Part shown: positions 35,865-44,574 of the stretch, piece by piece
Layout of the letters: each line of letters begins with the position of its first letter
How positions within the stretch are numbered: position 1 is the first letter of the stretch
Origin: CBDDHT01 sp965227905
GTDB taxonomy: Bacteria; Pseudomonadota; Alphaproteobacteria; Rhizobiales; Methyloligellaceae
Length of the DNA: 64,000 nt
Assembly: GCA_965227905.1 (NCBI GenBank)
Contig: OZ245780.1
Location: forward strand, 1,922,001-1,986,000
Reading direction: 5' to 3'
Made by a program: the position numbers and the translations under genes
Notes under the pieces: model-generated
Told to the model about the DNA's origin: nothing
The model's input: the letters and a program-made list of their open reading frames with translations, nothing else
Database searches by the model: none

Positions 35865-38800
35865 CTACACGACGCCGCTATTGGTCGAAGCGGCGCTGCT
35901 GTCGTCGCTGTATGTGATGCTGACACCGGAGTCGGCATTCAGAGAAGCAACGCTTACGAACGAGTCTCCGCCGCCATCCACATCGACCTGAAGATGATCG
36001 ACGGCACCATCGCCATTCTCGACCACGCGGACGAAGTCTCCGAGGTCATCCTGGTCGGTGCCTTGGCTGCCATCGCTATAGACGGTGAAGAGGCCGCTCA
36101 AATCGATTTCATCGCCAGCGCCAAAGTCATAGTCGGCAATCAGATCGGCGGCATCGAGATGGCTCAGGACAAAGGTATCAGCACCTTCACCACCGGTCAG
36201 CGTGTCGAACCCGAGCCCGCCGGCGAGGATATCGTCGCCTGCACCGCCCGAGATCAGGTCGTTGCCGTCGCCACCGTCGATGATGTCGTCACCGTCTCCG
36301 CCGGTAATGACATCGTCGCCCGCGCCACCATAGAAAGTCTGACCGGCGAGTTGTTCCGAAAGGGGTGCATCGACGTCCGGGAGAATGACGGTGTCATTGC
36401 CGGCACCGGCATCCGCGAAGAGGCTGTCGCCATCACCTTCCGGGACGACACTGTTGAGATCGACCGTGTCGTCATCGTCGGTGAAGCGTCCGGTAACGGG
36501 TTCCGCCGCGATCTCGACCGAGGATGTCGCCTGCGCCGTGCTGAACGGTGTCTCGCCGCCGGTTTCAGTCATGGCGATATCGACAATCTCTCCGGCTTCG
36601 CCTGCGCTCCCGTCCCATGCACGGAAGGTGAGGGAAGGTGGGGTCTCGATGTGCCCGGCCGCACCCGGATCGGTCGTCTGCGCGGCGGCATCCGGAACGA
36701 ACCGCACGATCATGTCAAAGGCGAGAAGGAATGCGGCGCCAAGGGCAATAGCCGGGAAGTTGACGAAGCTGCCGTCAGCGGATCGATATTGCCAGGTACC
36801 GCTACCTTGAGTCTGAGCCGCCGTCACCGCGATCCCGATATCCGTGTTCGGATCGGCATCGCTCGCCAAGTCGCTCACAAGATCTGCGACCACCGTTCCC
36901 GTATTCGCATCCTGCGCGGCAACGGCGCCAAGATCGTGAGCGCCAGAAAGCTCCGGCGCATGGTTGGATGAGGGGATGTTGAGCGATTCGAAACCAACCG
37001 CGACATAGTCCTTGGTCTCGCCGGATGTCAGGGTGAACTGACCTTCCGATAGAATCTGCTGGCCATTGATCTGCTCATTGCTCGTCTCGGCACCCAGATC
37101 GATGGATGCAATCCCGTGGTCGAGCAGGCTCGCAAGCTCATCGTCCTGCGAAACACCGTCATGGTTCGCGTCGACCCAGATCAGAAGGTCGTCATAGGCG
37201 GCATCGTTCGCATCGATCCGGCCGTCGCCATTCTCGTCGAGACTGGCCAACGCTTCGAGCGAGTCTGTGAAACCACCATCGCCGAAATCGGGCGAGAAAA
37301 CCTCGCTGCCATCCTCGATGGCGCCCGACCCGTCCAGGTCCATGGCCAGGATACCGTCCTCGCCATTGGTCCAGCCGATAGTGTCCTTGGTTCCGTCCGC
37401 ATCGAGATCGAAACGAACGCCATCGACGGCGCTCGTCAGATCGATACCGGCAGCGCCGAGATCCAGAATGATCGGATCTTCGAAAGACGTGACCTTCACA
37501 TTGTCGATGACAAACCCATCGAAATTGAAGGAAGAAATCTCGACCTTATCCACGAGAGTCGGGGTTGTTGGACCTAGCGTGATGGTCCCACTCATTGCAG
37601 GCGTCGTATTCGTGTCGAATACCTGAGCACCACCCAGAAAACCCTTGATGACCACAGGCGCATGACTCGCCGGAACGACAGCATCCAGGCTTTCGAAGGT
37701 AAACTCGCCGCCACCGCTCTTCGTGATGGTGACATCCTCAATGCCAATCGCCATCGGTGCCGGTGGATTGGACACGAGCTGCAGTGCCTCACCGACCGAA
37801 CCACCGATCGGACTTCCGATAAGGGAACCGGATTCTCCATTGGGCGTGAATGTGTAGTCCAGTCCGCCGCGCGTGATCGTCGTGACGAACATGTTGGTCG
37901 CTATGCCGTCGAAGGTCTCTGTCGTTGCCGCGAGATCCACATTCGCTGTCAGCAGCGTAACCGGACTGGTGCCGCCGGTACCCGTGTTGCCATTGTCGCT
38001 GAGTTCGAGTGTGAGCGTATCGACGTCGTCTCCGGGCGTGCCCGAATTTGTGTACTGCACGTTGCTCGGCGTATCGAGATAGGCCTCGATCTCGGCAATC
38101 GTGCCTGTAACGGTCACGGTCTGCGTGCCGGTGCCGGTCACCACCGGGCCGGATGTCCCGCCTGGTGCGGCCGTCAACGTTCCGGCCACGGTCTTGAAGG
38201 TCAGTGTCAGGTCGCCTGTACCCAGATCGGCATCGGAGAAGGTGACATCTTTAAGATTGAGATCTTTCGCCACACCCTGTAGCGCGATGAGATCGCCGGT
38301 CGGTAGGTTTGCGGCGGTTGGATCGTCATTGACGGCTTCGACGCTGACAATTGCTGTTGCCGGTGCACTGTCGGCCGTCCCGTCGTTGACCGCAACGGTC
38401 ACCGTCCGGTCGGTCGTGTCCGGGTTATCGCTCGTATTATCGTAGCTGAGAGACCGTAGAACCTGCTGATAGTCGGCAAGCGAAGCCGACCCAGTCAGCG
38501 CAAGCACGCCGGTTGCCGGCGTATAGACCGCGGTAATTCCGGTAGCGCCTGTGTTGACCGACAGCGATTCCGCCAGGCCATCGGGCTGGTTCGTCAGGGT
38601 GATCGTGGCGGACGACAGATTTGAATTGTCCACATCGCTCGTCGTGAGGTTCAGAGCGTCGACGATACTGGTCAGACCAGCGCCCTCGGTAAAGCTCGCA
38701 CTGAACCCTGTTCCGCTGGCAGGACCATTGAGATCGACGGCCGGCGCATCGTTTGCGCCGTTGACTGTCACAGTCAGAGTCGTCGTGACTTCGTCACCGT

Positions 38801-41800
38801 CCGCATCGGCAATGGTGTAGGTGAATTGATCTTGGACGCTATCGCTGTCATTCAGCGCGTCGACCGTCGCATTGCCATTGTCGAGTTTGTACACATAGCT
38901 GCCATCCGCATTGAGCGTCAGCGTCCCGAACTCGCCGTCAAGATCTGTGCCGACGCTGCCGCTCGTTCCTTCGTTGACGCTCGCTATGCCAACGACCGTG
39001 GGCATCTCATCTGCGCCGGAAAGATCGGCCACGCCATCGGTCGTGTTCGTATCCGGGGATCCACTGATATCGACTCCCGTCAGCACGTTCCCGGTAGCAT
39101 CAGGCGGGCCGTCTTCGACAACGCTGTCCGTGTCGGCATTGGCGATCGGCACATCGTCGATAACTTTGATCGTGAAGGCGGAGTCGACCGCAATCGAATC
39201 GCCATCCTGGTCGGTCGCAACGATGACCGAGGACAGATCGAGCGCGAGCGTATCTTCATCGGACGGCGTCGAGTCGCTCGTCGAAACGGGATGATCCAGC
39301 GGTGCTTCCAACGTGAATGTGTAATCGCCGTTGGCAGACACGACGAGCGTGAAGATGACGGAATCAGCCAGATCGAACTGGCCGGGTGTGCCGCCGGCAG
39401 CATCGACATATGCGGTCAGTGTATTGCCATCGACATCGTAGGCGACTGTTTCGGCGTTCGATGTCAGAGTCGGGAGGCTCGATGTGTCGGTAGCAAGCGC
39501 AAAGGAAGCACCGCCGGTCGGCCCGACGACTTCATCCGCGCCGACCGAGACCAGACTTTGAAGCGAGCCGCTCGCAACAGCGGATACAGCCGTCAGATCT
39601 GCAGGTATGTCGGTGTCGTTGCCATCGGCATCGGCAGTGTCCTCGTTGCCGGCCGGCAGGGCTTCTTCCTCGACCGTGTCCGTGACCGTGCCGACAAGCT
39701 TCGGCAGATCGTCGTCTACGGTAACGACGAAACTGCCGTCGGCACTGTCGCCGTCGGAGTCGGTCGCCGTGAAATTGAATGTCAGATCGACATCGTTCTC
39801 GGAAAGTCCGGCCGGGTGGTCAATCGGACCGGACAGATCGAAGATGTAGGATCCGTCGCCGTCGTCGGACAGCGTCACTTTGAACACTGTCTCCCCGTCG
39901 GCTGTCGCTGTCAGAACAGTCTTGTCTAGCGAGAGCGCATAAGTAATCAGTTCGCTACCAGATGTCAGCGCGAGGGCCGCGAGTGTCGCAACAGCGTCGG
40001 CGCTGAACGTCACGGCGCGATCGCCGTCGCCTGCGGAGGTGCCGCCGTTCAGGACCGCATTGGCATCGTCTGCGCCGAAATCGATATTCAGCGAGCCGCC
40101 AACCGTTGTCTCGTCGCTGTCGGTATCTATGGTCGCATTCGTGACAGTCGCGTCGTCATCGGTGGCAGCATCCATGTTGCCCGTAGCCAATTCGTCTTCG
40201 TCGACGAGCGCAGCCTCGGATGTGCCGATGACCGGAACATCGTCGATGACGTTAATCGTGAAGGCGGACGTCACCGATATGGCATCGCCATCCTGATCGG
40301 TTGGGATGATGATCGACGAAAAGTCGAGTGTCAGAGTCTCTTCATTGGATGGAGTGGCGCCTGTCGTCGGATCGAAATGATCCAGCGATTCCTGCAATGT
40401 GAAGGTGTAATCGCCGTTCGTCTGGACCTGGAGGGTGAAGATGATCGCATCGGCCGGATCGAACTGCCCCGGGGTTCCACCGGCGCCGTCGACATAGGCC
40501 GTCAACGTGTCGCCGGTGACGTCATATGCAACCGCTTCCCCGCCTGAGGTCAACGTTGGCAGGTCGATCGTGTCGGTGGAAAGGGCAAAGGACGCGCCTC
40601 CGGTTGCACCGGTCACCTCGTCCGCACCGACGGTGACTATTCCCTGAAGCGAACCGGTCGCGACGGCTGAGACAACTGTCAGGTCCGATACGATATCGCC
40701 GTCGTTTCCATCCGCATCGAGCGTGTCTTCATTGCCCGACGTGAGGGCTTCTTCTTCGACCGTTCCCTCGACAGTGCCAGTGAGTTTCGGCGCGTCGTCG
40801 TCGACTGTGACTGTGAAGCTGCCATCTGCTGTGTCGCCGTCGGAGTCGGTGGCGATGAAATCGAAGGTAAGATCGATATCGTCTTCGCTGAATGCGTCCG
40901 GATGATCGATGGCGTCCACGAGATCGAAAATGTAAGAGCCGTTGTCCGTATCGGACAATGTCACCGTGAAGATCGTGCGCCCGCCGGCTTCCGCCGTCAG
41001 GACGGTGCCGTTGCCGGTGATGGCATAGCTGAGGGCGTCGCCCTCGGATGTCAGATTCAGCAGGTTAAGAGCCGTGATCGTACTGGCATTGAATGTGACG
41101 GCTCTGTCGCCGTCGCCGCTTGGCGTTCCGCCATTTTCGACAGCGTTTGCGTCGTCTGCACCGAAATCGATGTCGAGTGAGCCGCCAACCGTCGTCTCGT
41201 CGCTATCCGTATCGACGGTTGCGTTGGTGACCGTTGCATCGTCACCAGTAGCGACGTCGTTATTGTTGCCGACAGCAAGATCATTCGGCGGGCCCGCAAG
41301 ATCGTCCTCGTCAACGAGAGCATCTTCTGGCGTTCCAATGACGGGGCTATCGTCATCGACGGCAACGGTGAAACTGCTATCGACCGTGTCGCCATCAGAG
41401 TCGGTTGCCGTGAAATTGAAAGTCAGGTCGATATTGTCTTCGGTACTCGGGTCGGAGTGATCGAGCGTATCTTCCAGGTCGAAGACGTAAGATCCGCTCC
41501 CTGTATCGGAGAGTGTAACCGTGAAGATCGTGCGCCCGCCGGCCTCCGCCGTCAGGACGGTGCCGTTGCCGGTGATGGCATAGCTGAGGGCGTCGCCCTC
41601 GGATGTCAGGCCAAGGGCAGTCAGTGTAGCAATGGCATTAGCCGCAAATGTCACAGCCCGGTCGCCCGCGCCGGCCGGTGTGCCGCCATTCACGACGGTG
41701 TTCGAGTCGTCCGAGCCGAATGAGATATCCAGCGTCCCGCCAACCGTGGTGTCGTCGGAATCGGTATCGATGCTTACGTTGGTGACAGGCGCGTCGTCGC

Positions 41801-43433
41801 CGGTCTGCGTATCCATATTGCCGACGACCAGATCGTCTTCATCGACGAGTGCCGCTTCGGGTGTTCCGATTTCTGGCGTGTCATCATCGACCGTGATGAC
41901 CAGCGTACCGGTCGCAGTACTGCCGTTTCCATCGATAACCTGGAAGGGCAGGGAGAGGGTTATCTCGTCTTCTGTGCCACTGAGCGGTTCATCGAGCGGT
42001 TCGAAAAAGTTCACGGTGAACGTGCCGCTCGCGATGTCGTTGATCACGACCTGAAACACGACCCCGGAAGGTGTGCTGGCCGTCAGAGTATTGCCTGCAA
42101 AACTGTAGGTCACGACTTCGCCGCCGGATGTCACCGTCCGGCCAGCCGTATCGGTTACCGTGGTTCCGCTCAGAGACGCGAAATTGATGCCGCCGGGTCC
42201 GTCCAGACCGAAGTTGATCGGCAATGCGCCGACAACAGTCTCGTTGGTGCTGCCTGCGCCAGCATCGATATCGCCGTCGCCGCCCTCATTGTCTTCGACG
42301 TCGATCGCGATCGAGATCGTGCCGGCCGTCGGGACGCCGTTGCTCGAACCTGCCGGTGTGGGTGTAATCGCAATGGTCAGCGGATCGCCGTCCGCATCGG
42401 TAATGCTGAGCGTCAAAGTGGCACCGCCGAGGCCGGTATCGCCGAGCAGATTGAAAATATCGTCGAAGGAATTCTGGATCTTCTTGATCAGATCCTCGGG
42501 CCCACTTTCCGGATCGAGGCTTTCAAGCAGTGGCTCGATCCTGTTCTGCACCAAGGTCTGCACGAAAAAGAGATCGGCAACTGTCAGGTCGAAGGTGGTG
42601 ATGCCATCGGTGCCGGAAATGGTGATGCCCTTGAGGGGATCGTCTAGAATGGCTTTGAGCTCTCGCGTTTCCGGATCAAGCAGGTGAACAATGCCGGAAT
42701 GGCCTTTGACCACGGCCAGGAAGAATTTGCCGTCGACATTCACCTGGTTTCCGTCTGCACCGATGTTCAGCTCGACGATCGGGGCCGTGCCTCGGATCGC
42801 CATGATGGCGACCGGGGTCTGAATGTCCATTTCGCCACTTGGGGCGATCTTGCCGCTGACAAAGCCGAATGTGCCCTTCACCAAGTTGAAGAGCATCGAA
42901 TTCGACTGCCCGCCGGGCTGATAAACCAGCTCATTGAGGACCATGCGAGCGTCTGCAGACAGCGAGAACACCGTCTCGTCGACGAATGTTATCCCGAGTT
43001 CGGCGCCTTTGCCTGTCTCGACCACGTCGCCTTTGAAAACCGGATCGCCTTGCTTGAGCTCGACCTTGACGCCGTTGGTCCGAGTGGCTGTCGCCGTGCC
43101 GTTCAGCGTCGCCACTTTTCCGATTGCTTCGGCGCCTTCGGGCGCTGTTGCCTGTGCATATTGTCCAGGAAATTGCGGTCCGGCGAGGCTCTCGACCACG
43201 TCGCCTGTCACTTTCGCCCCATCCGGAGACACAAGCGTTGGCCGCGCATCCCCGGCGAAATAATCCTTAATATGAAAGCGGGCGCCATCCGATCCGGTCA
43301 GCATCAGATCTGCCCCAGACCGGGAATAATCCGCGGATATCAGGAGGTTAGGGTCGGTGACACTGACAGAATTGTCATGGATGCCGAGCGACGTCGTCGG
43401 CTGTTCAATCGTCGCTTGTGTGCTCGTAGCCAA
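35865..43433 (-). CDS. Giant type I-secreted FecR/VCBS/RTX adhesin (2522 aa)
   Basis: Acidic, repeat-rich surface protein. Residues about 1-100 form a start region seen in other giant exported proteins (SADYSRSG, IKDYFAG, SLAGPQFPGQYAQA). Residues about 105-235 are FecR-like (AIGKVATLNGTATATR, GDVVETGKGAELGI, GEMDIQTPVAIMAIRGTA). Then come alternating modules: type A (VDEDDL...GDRAVTF...YAITGNGTVLTAEAGG) and type B (VEEEAL...DADGND...), then VCBS/cadherin-like repeats. EF-hand-like loops (DENGDGRIDANDA, DANHDGVSQDDE) precede an RTX nonapeptide block at 2369-2421 (GGAGDD, GGDGDD, GGDGND) and a 100-residue tail that carries the secretion signal. The start is TTG at 43433 after GGGGGA; no ATG precedes it. 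The exporter and LapG-like protease genes lie directly upstream. No TAAG-like LapG site is seen in the first 300 residues. Confidence 0.92.
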   Translation of the reverse strand: MATSTQATIEQPTTSLGIHDNSVSVTDPNLLISADYSRSGADLMLTGSDGARFHIKDYFAGDARPTLVSPDGAKVTGDVVESLAGPQFPGQYAQATAPEGAEAIGKVATLNGTATATRTNGVKVELKQGDPVFKGDVVETGKGAELGITFVDETVFSLSADARMVLNELVYQPGGQSNSMLFNLVKGTFGFVSGKIAPSGEMDIQTPVAIMAIRGTAPIVELNIGADGNQVNVDGKFFLAVVKGHSGIVHLLDPETRELKAILDDPLKGITISGTDGITTFDLTVADLFFVQTLVQNRIEPLLESLDPESGPEDLIKKIQNSFDDIFNLLGDTGLGGATLTLSITDADGDPLTIAITPTPAGSSNGVPTAGTISIAIDVEDNEGGDGDIDAGAGSTNETVVGALPINFGLDGPGGINFASLSGTTVTDTAGRTVTSGGEVVTYSFAGNTLTASTPSGVVFQVVINDIASGTFTVNFFEPLDEPLSGTEDEITLSLPFQVIDGNGSTATGTLVITVDDDTPEIGTPEAALVDEDDLVVGNMDTQTGDDAPVTNVSIDTDSDDTTVGGTLDISFGSDDSNTVVNGGTPAGAGDRAVTFAANAIATLTALGLTSEGDALSYAITGNGTVLTAEAGGRTIFTVTLSDTGSGSYVFDLEDTLDHSDPSTEDNIDLTFNFTATDSDGDTVDSSFTVAVDDDSPVIGTPEDALVDEDDLAGPPNDLAVGNNNDVATGDDATVTNATVDTDSDETTVGGSLDIDFGADDANAVENGGTPSGDGDRAVTFNASTITALNLLNLTSEGDALSYAITGNGTVLTAEAGGRTIFTVTLSDTDNGSYIFDLVDAIDHPDAFSEDDIDLTFDFIATDSDGDTADGSFTVTVDDDAPKLTGTVEGTVEEEALTSGNEDTLDADGNDGDIVSDLTVVSAVATGSLQGIVTVGADEVTGATGGASFALSTDTIDLPTLTSGGEAVAYDVTGDTLTAYVDGAGGTPGQFDPADAIIFTLQVQTNGDYTFTLQESLDHFDPTTGATPSNEETLTLDFSSIIIPTDQDGDAISVTSAFTINVIDDVPVIGTSEAALVDEDELATGNMDAATDDDATVTNATIDTDSDETTVGGSLNIDFGADDANAVLNGGTSAGDGDRAVTFSADAVATLAALALTSGSELITYALSLDKTVLTATADGETVFKVTLSDDGDGSYIFDLSGPIDHPAGLSENDVDLTFNFTATDSDGDSADGSFVVTVDDDLPKLVGTVTDTVEEEALPAGNEDTADADGNDTDIPADLTAVSAVASGSLQSLVSVGADEVVGPTGGASFALATDTSSLPTLTSNAETVAYDVDGNTLTAYVDAAGGTPGQFDLADSVIFTLVVSANGDYTFTLEAPLDHPVSTSDSTPSDEDTLALDLSSVIVATDQDGDSIAVDSAFTIKVIDDVPIANADTDSVVEDGPPDATGNVLTGVDISGSPDTNTTDGVADLSGADEMPTVVGIASVNEGTSGSVGTDLDGEFGTLTLNADGSYVYKLDNGNATVDALNDSDSVQDQFTYTIADADGDEVTTTLTVTVNGANDAPAVDLNGPASGTGFSASFTEGAGLTSIVDALNLTTSDVDNSNLSSATITLTNQPDGLAESLSVNTGATGITAVYTPATGVLALTGSASLADYQQVLRSLSYDNTSDNPDTTDRTVTVAVNDGTADSAPATAIVSVEAVNDDPTAANLPTGDLIALQGVAKDLNLKDVTFSDADLGTGDLTLTFKTVAGTLTAAPGGTSGPVVTGTGTQTVTVTGTIAEIEAYLDTPSNVQYTNSGTPGDDVDTLTLELSDNGNTGTGGTSPVTLLTANVDLAATTETFDGIATNMFVTTITRGGLDYTFTPNGESGSLIGSPIGGSVGEALQLVSNPPAPMAIGIEDVTITKSGGGEFTFESLDAVVPASHAPVVIKGFLGGAQVFDTNTTPAMSGTITLGPTTPTLVDKVEISSFNFDGFVIDNVKVTSFEDPIILDLGAAGIDLTSAVDGVRFDLDADGTKDTIGWTNGEDGILAMDLDGSGAIEDGSEVFSPDFGDGGFTDSLEALASLDENGDGRIDANDAAYDDLLIWVDANHDGVSQDDELASLLDHGIASIDLGAETSNEQINGQQILSEGQFTLTSGETKDYVAVGFESLNIPSSNHAPELSGAHDLGAVAAQDANTGTVVADLVSDLASDADPNTDIGIAVTAAQTQGSGTWQYRSADGSFVNFPAIALGAAFLLAFDMIVRFVPDAAAQTTDPGAAGHIETPPSLTFRAWDGSAGEAGEIVDIAMTETGGETPFSTAQATSSVEIAAEPVTGRFTDDDDTVDLNSVVPEGDGDSLFADAGAGNDTVILPDVDAPLSEQLAGQTFYGGAGDDVITGGDGDDIIDGGDGNDLISGGAGDDILAGGLGFDTLTGGEGADTFVLSHLDAADLIADYDFGAGDEIDLSGLFTVYSDGSQGTDQDDLGDFVRVVENGDGAVDHLQVDVDGGGDSFVSVASLNADSGVSITYSDDSSAASTNSGVV
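40963..41054. repeat. Near-identical 92-bp direct repeat inside the adhesin gene, copy 1
   Basis: This segment and 41518-41609 differ at one base. They lie 555 bases (185 codons) apart, in frame, in two adjacent type A modules. Other parts of the modules differ more, so this tract looks like recent gene conversion or duplication. Confidence 0.85.
41518..41609. repeat. Near-identical 92-bp direct repeat inside the adhesin gene, copy 2
   Basis: Second copy of the 92-base tract at 40963-41054, with a single C/T difference. Recombination between the two would remove exactly one 185-residue module without breaking the frame. Confidence 0.85.
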
Positions 43434-43443
43434 GGGAATCCCC

Positions 43444-43460
43444 CGTCAAAATCATTGACG
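43444..43460. promoter_or_regulatory. Short palindrome just upstream of the adhesin start
   Basis: CGTCAA-N5-TTGACG lies 11 bases before the TTG start codon, next to the ribosome-binding GGGGGA. It could be an operator or a leader hairpin limiting translation of the adhesin. On the minus strand TTGTTT and CATTAAGAT further upstream might be promoter boxes; spacing is not ideal. Confidence 0.3.
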
Positions 43461-43678
43461 AAATCTTAATGCATGCCCCCCGGCAAACAAGCCCGTTCGT
43501 AGCTGATTGTAAATGTTTGCGGCTACTTTGTGGCGGGTTTAAGGCGCTGAGAAATTTGAGGAATTGTCAGCCGCACCTTTCAAGGTATTGCTGCGGACGA
43601 ATTGCGACGCGCCAGCTTATTCAGCCGACGTCATAATCGATTGAATTGAGGAGGTTTCGGCCCGGCAGGGCGGGACGA

Positions 43679-44467
43679 TCAGAGTGCGCCGGCAGCCTTT
43701 TGGCCGGACAGTCCCGCAACGATGCCGTCAACGAACTGCGCACGGATCCGGTCGGTAACGACATGAGCCCACTGGGTGTTCAGATTGAACGAATAGATCG
43801 GAACATAACTGAGCATGTGATGGTGGGCGACTGGATGATCGAACAGATTGTCGAGAACCAGTGTTTCGCCCTCGATCTGAACCGTAACGACTGCGTGCAG
43901 GATCTTTCGCTTACGGTCGCGTACCACGGCGACCCGCAGGGCGTCGTTCGAGAAACCGAGTTCGAGCAGGCTAAAGAATTTCAGCGTTGCGTAGTCTTCA
44001 CAGTCACCGGATTGCTGGAGAAATTGAAGTGGGCTGGCCCAATGATCCTGTACGCCATGAACCGCTCTGTCCTTGGCGTAGCGTACGATATTGTTGGCAA
44101 ATTTATTGAGTTCGCGGATTTGATCGCGGGGGACAAGCGGCCGAAGACGTGCGATTTCCTGGCGCCATTTCAGTACTTTCGGTGGGCAGAGCGCGTCGTC
44201 CGATCCGCCACAGAATCCGTAGAGGGGGCGCTCTTTCTCGACCTGGATAAGGACGGATTTCCAATCCAGAAGCGGTGAAAATCCCTTCGTCTTAAGCTCG
44301 AGTGAGCCAAATTGCCCAAAAACTGCAAGATCGGACTGCGGCAAAGCCGGCCGTTTCACATCGTGCGTTTCGGTAGGCTCGGGAACGAGGGCGGATGCCG
44401 ACGTCGCACCGATGACGGCGGCCAGAAAACCCGCAATCAAGTAGATGGCTAAGCTGAAACGTATCAC
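43679..44467 (-). CDS. lapG: LapG-like periplasmic transglutaminase-fold cysteine protease
   Basis: The 262-residue protein has a signal peptide (about residues 1-26) and the bacterial transglutaminase-like cysteine proteinase domain. The catalytic triad is C156 in SGDCEDYA, H191 in ILHAVV and D206 in LVLDNLF. In Pseudomonas, LapG cuts the N-terminus of a giant LapA-type adhesin and so releases it from the outer membrane; LapD controls it by sequestering it when c-di-GMP is high. The gene lies between the membrane-fusion protein and the adhesin, as in lap loci. No LapD gene is in the window. The adhesin lacks an obvious TAAG or PAAG cleavage site near its start, so the cut site may differ. 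Confidence 0.85.
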   Translation of the reverse strand: MIRFSLAIYLIAGFLAAVIGATSASALVPEPTETHDVKRPALPQSDLAVFGQFGSLELKTKGFSPLLDWKSVLIQVEKERPLYGFCGGSDDALCPPKVLKWRQEIARLRPLVPRDQIRELNKFANNIVRYAKDRAVHGVQDHWASPLQFLQQSGDCEDYATLKFFSLLELGFSNDALRVAVVRDRKRKILHAVVTVQIEGETLVLDNLFDHPVAHHHMLSYVPIYSFNLNTQWAHVVTDRIRAQFVDGIVAGLSGQKAAGAL

Positions 44468-44574
44468 GACTGCCCCCTTCGCAACTGAAGGCAGTCTCTC
44501 AAAAAGACCTTGAAATCAGGGAAAAACACTCATTGAAATCAAAGACTTATTTGAATCAAACTTGAACGGTTTTG

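Noticed and set aside
35865..43433. Repeats in the adhesin gene as a CRISPR array
   Set aside because: The repeats are in-frame protein modules of about 150-185 codons and not short direct repeats with spacers; no cas genes are present.
35994..43469. Many long plus-strand open frames opposite the adhesin gene
   Set aside because: They mirror the repeat modules of the minus-strand gene, have no ribosome-binding sites and show repetitive Ser/Val or Asp/Arg composition typical of antisense shadows.
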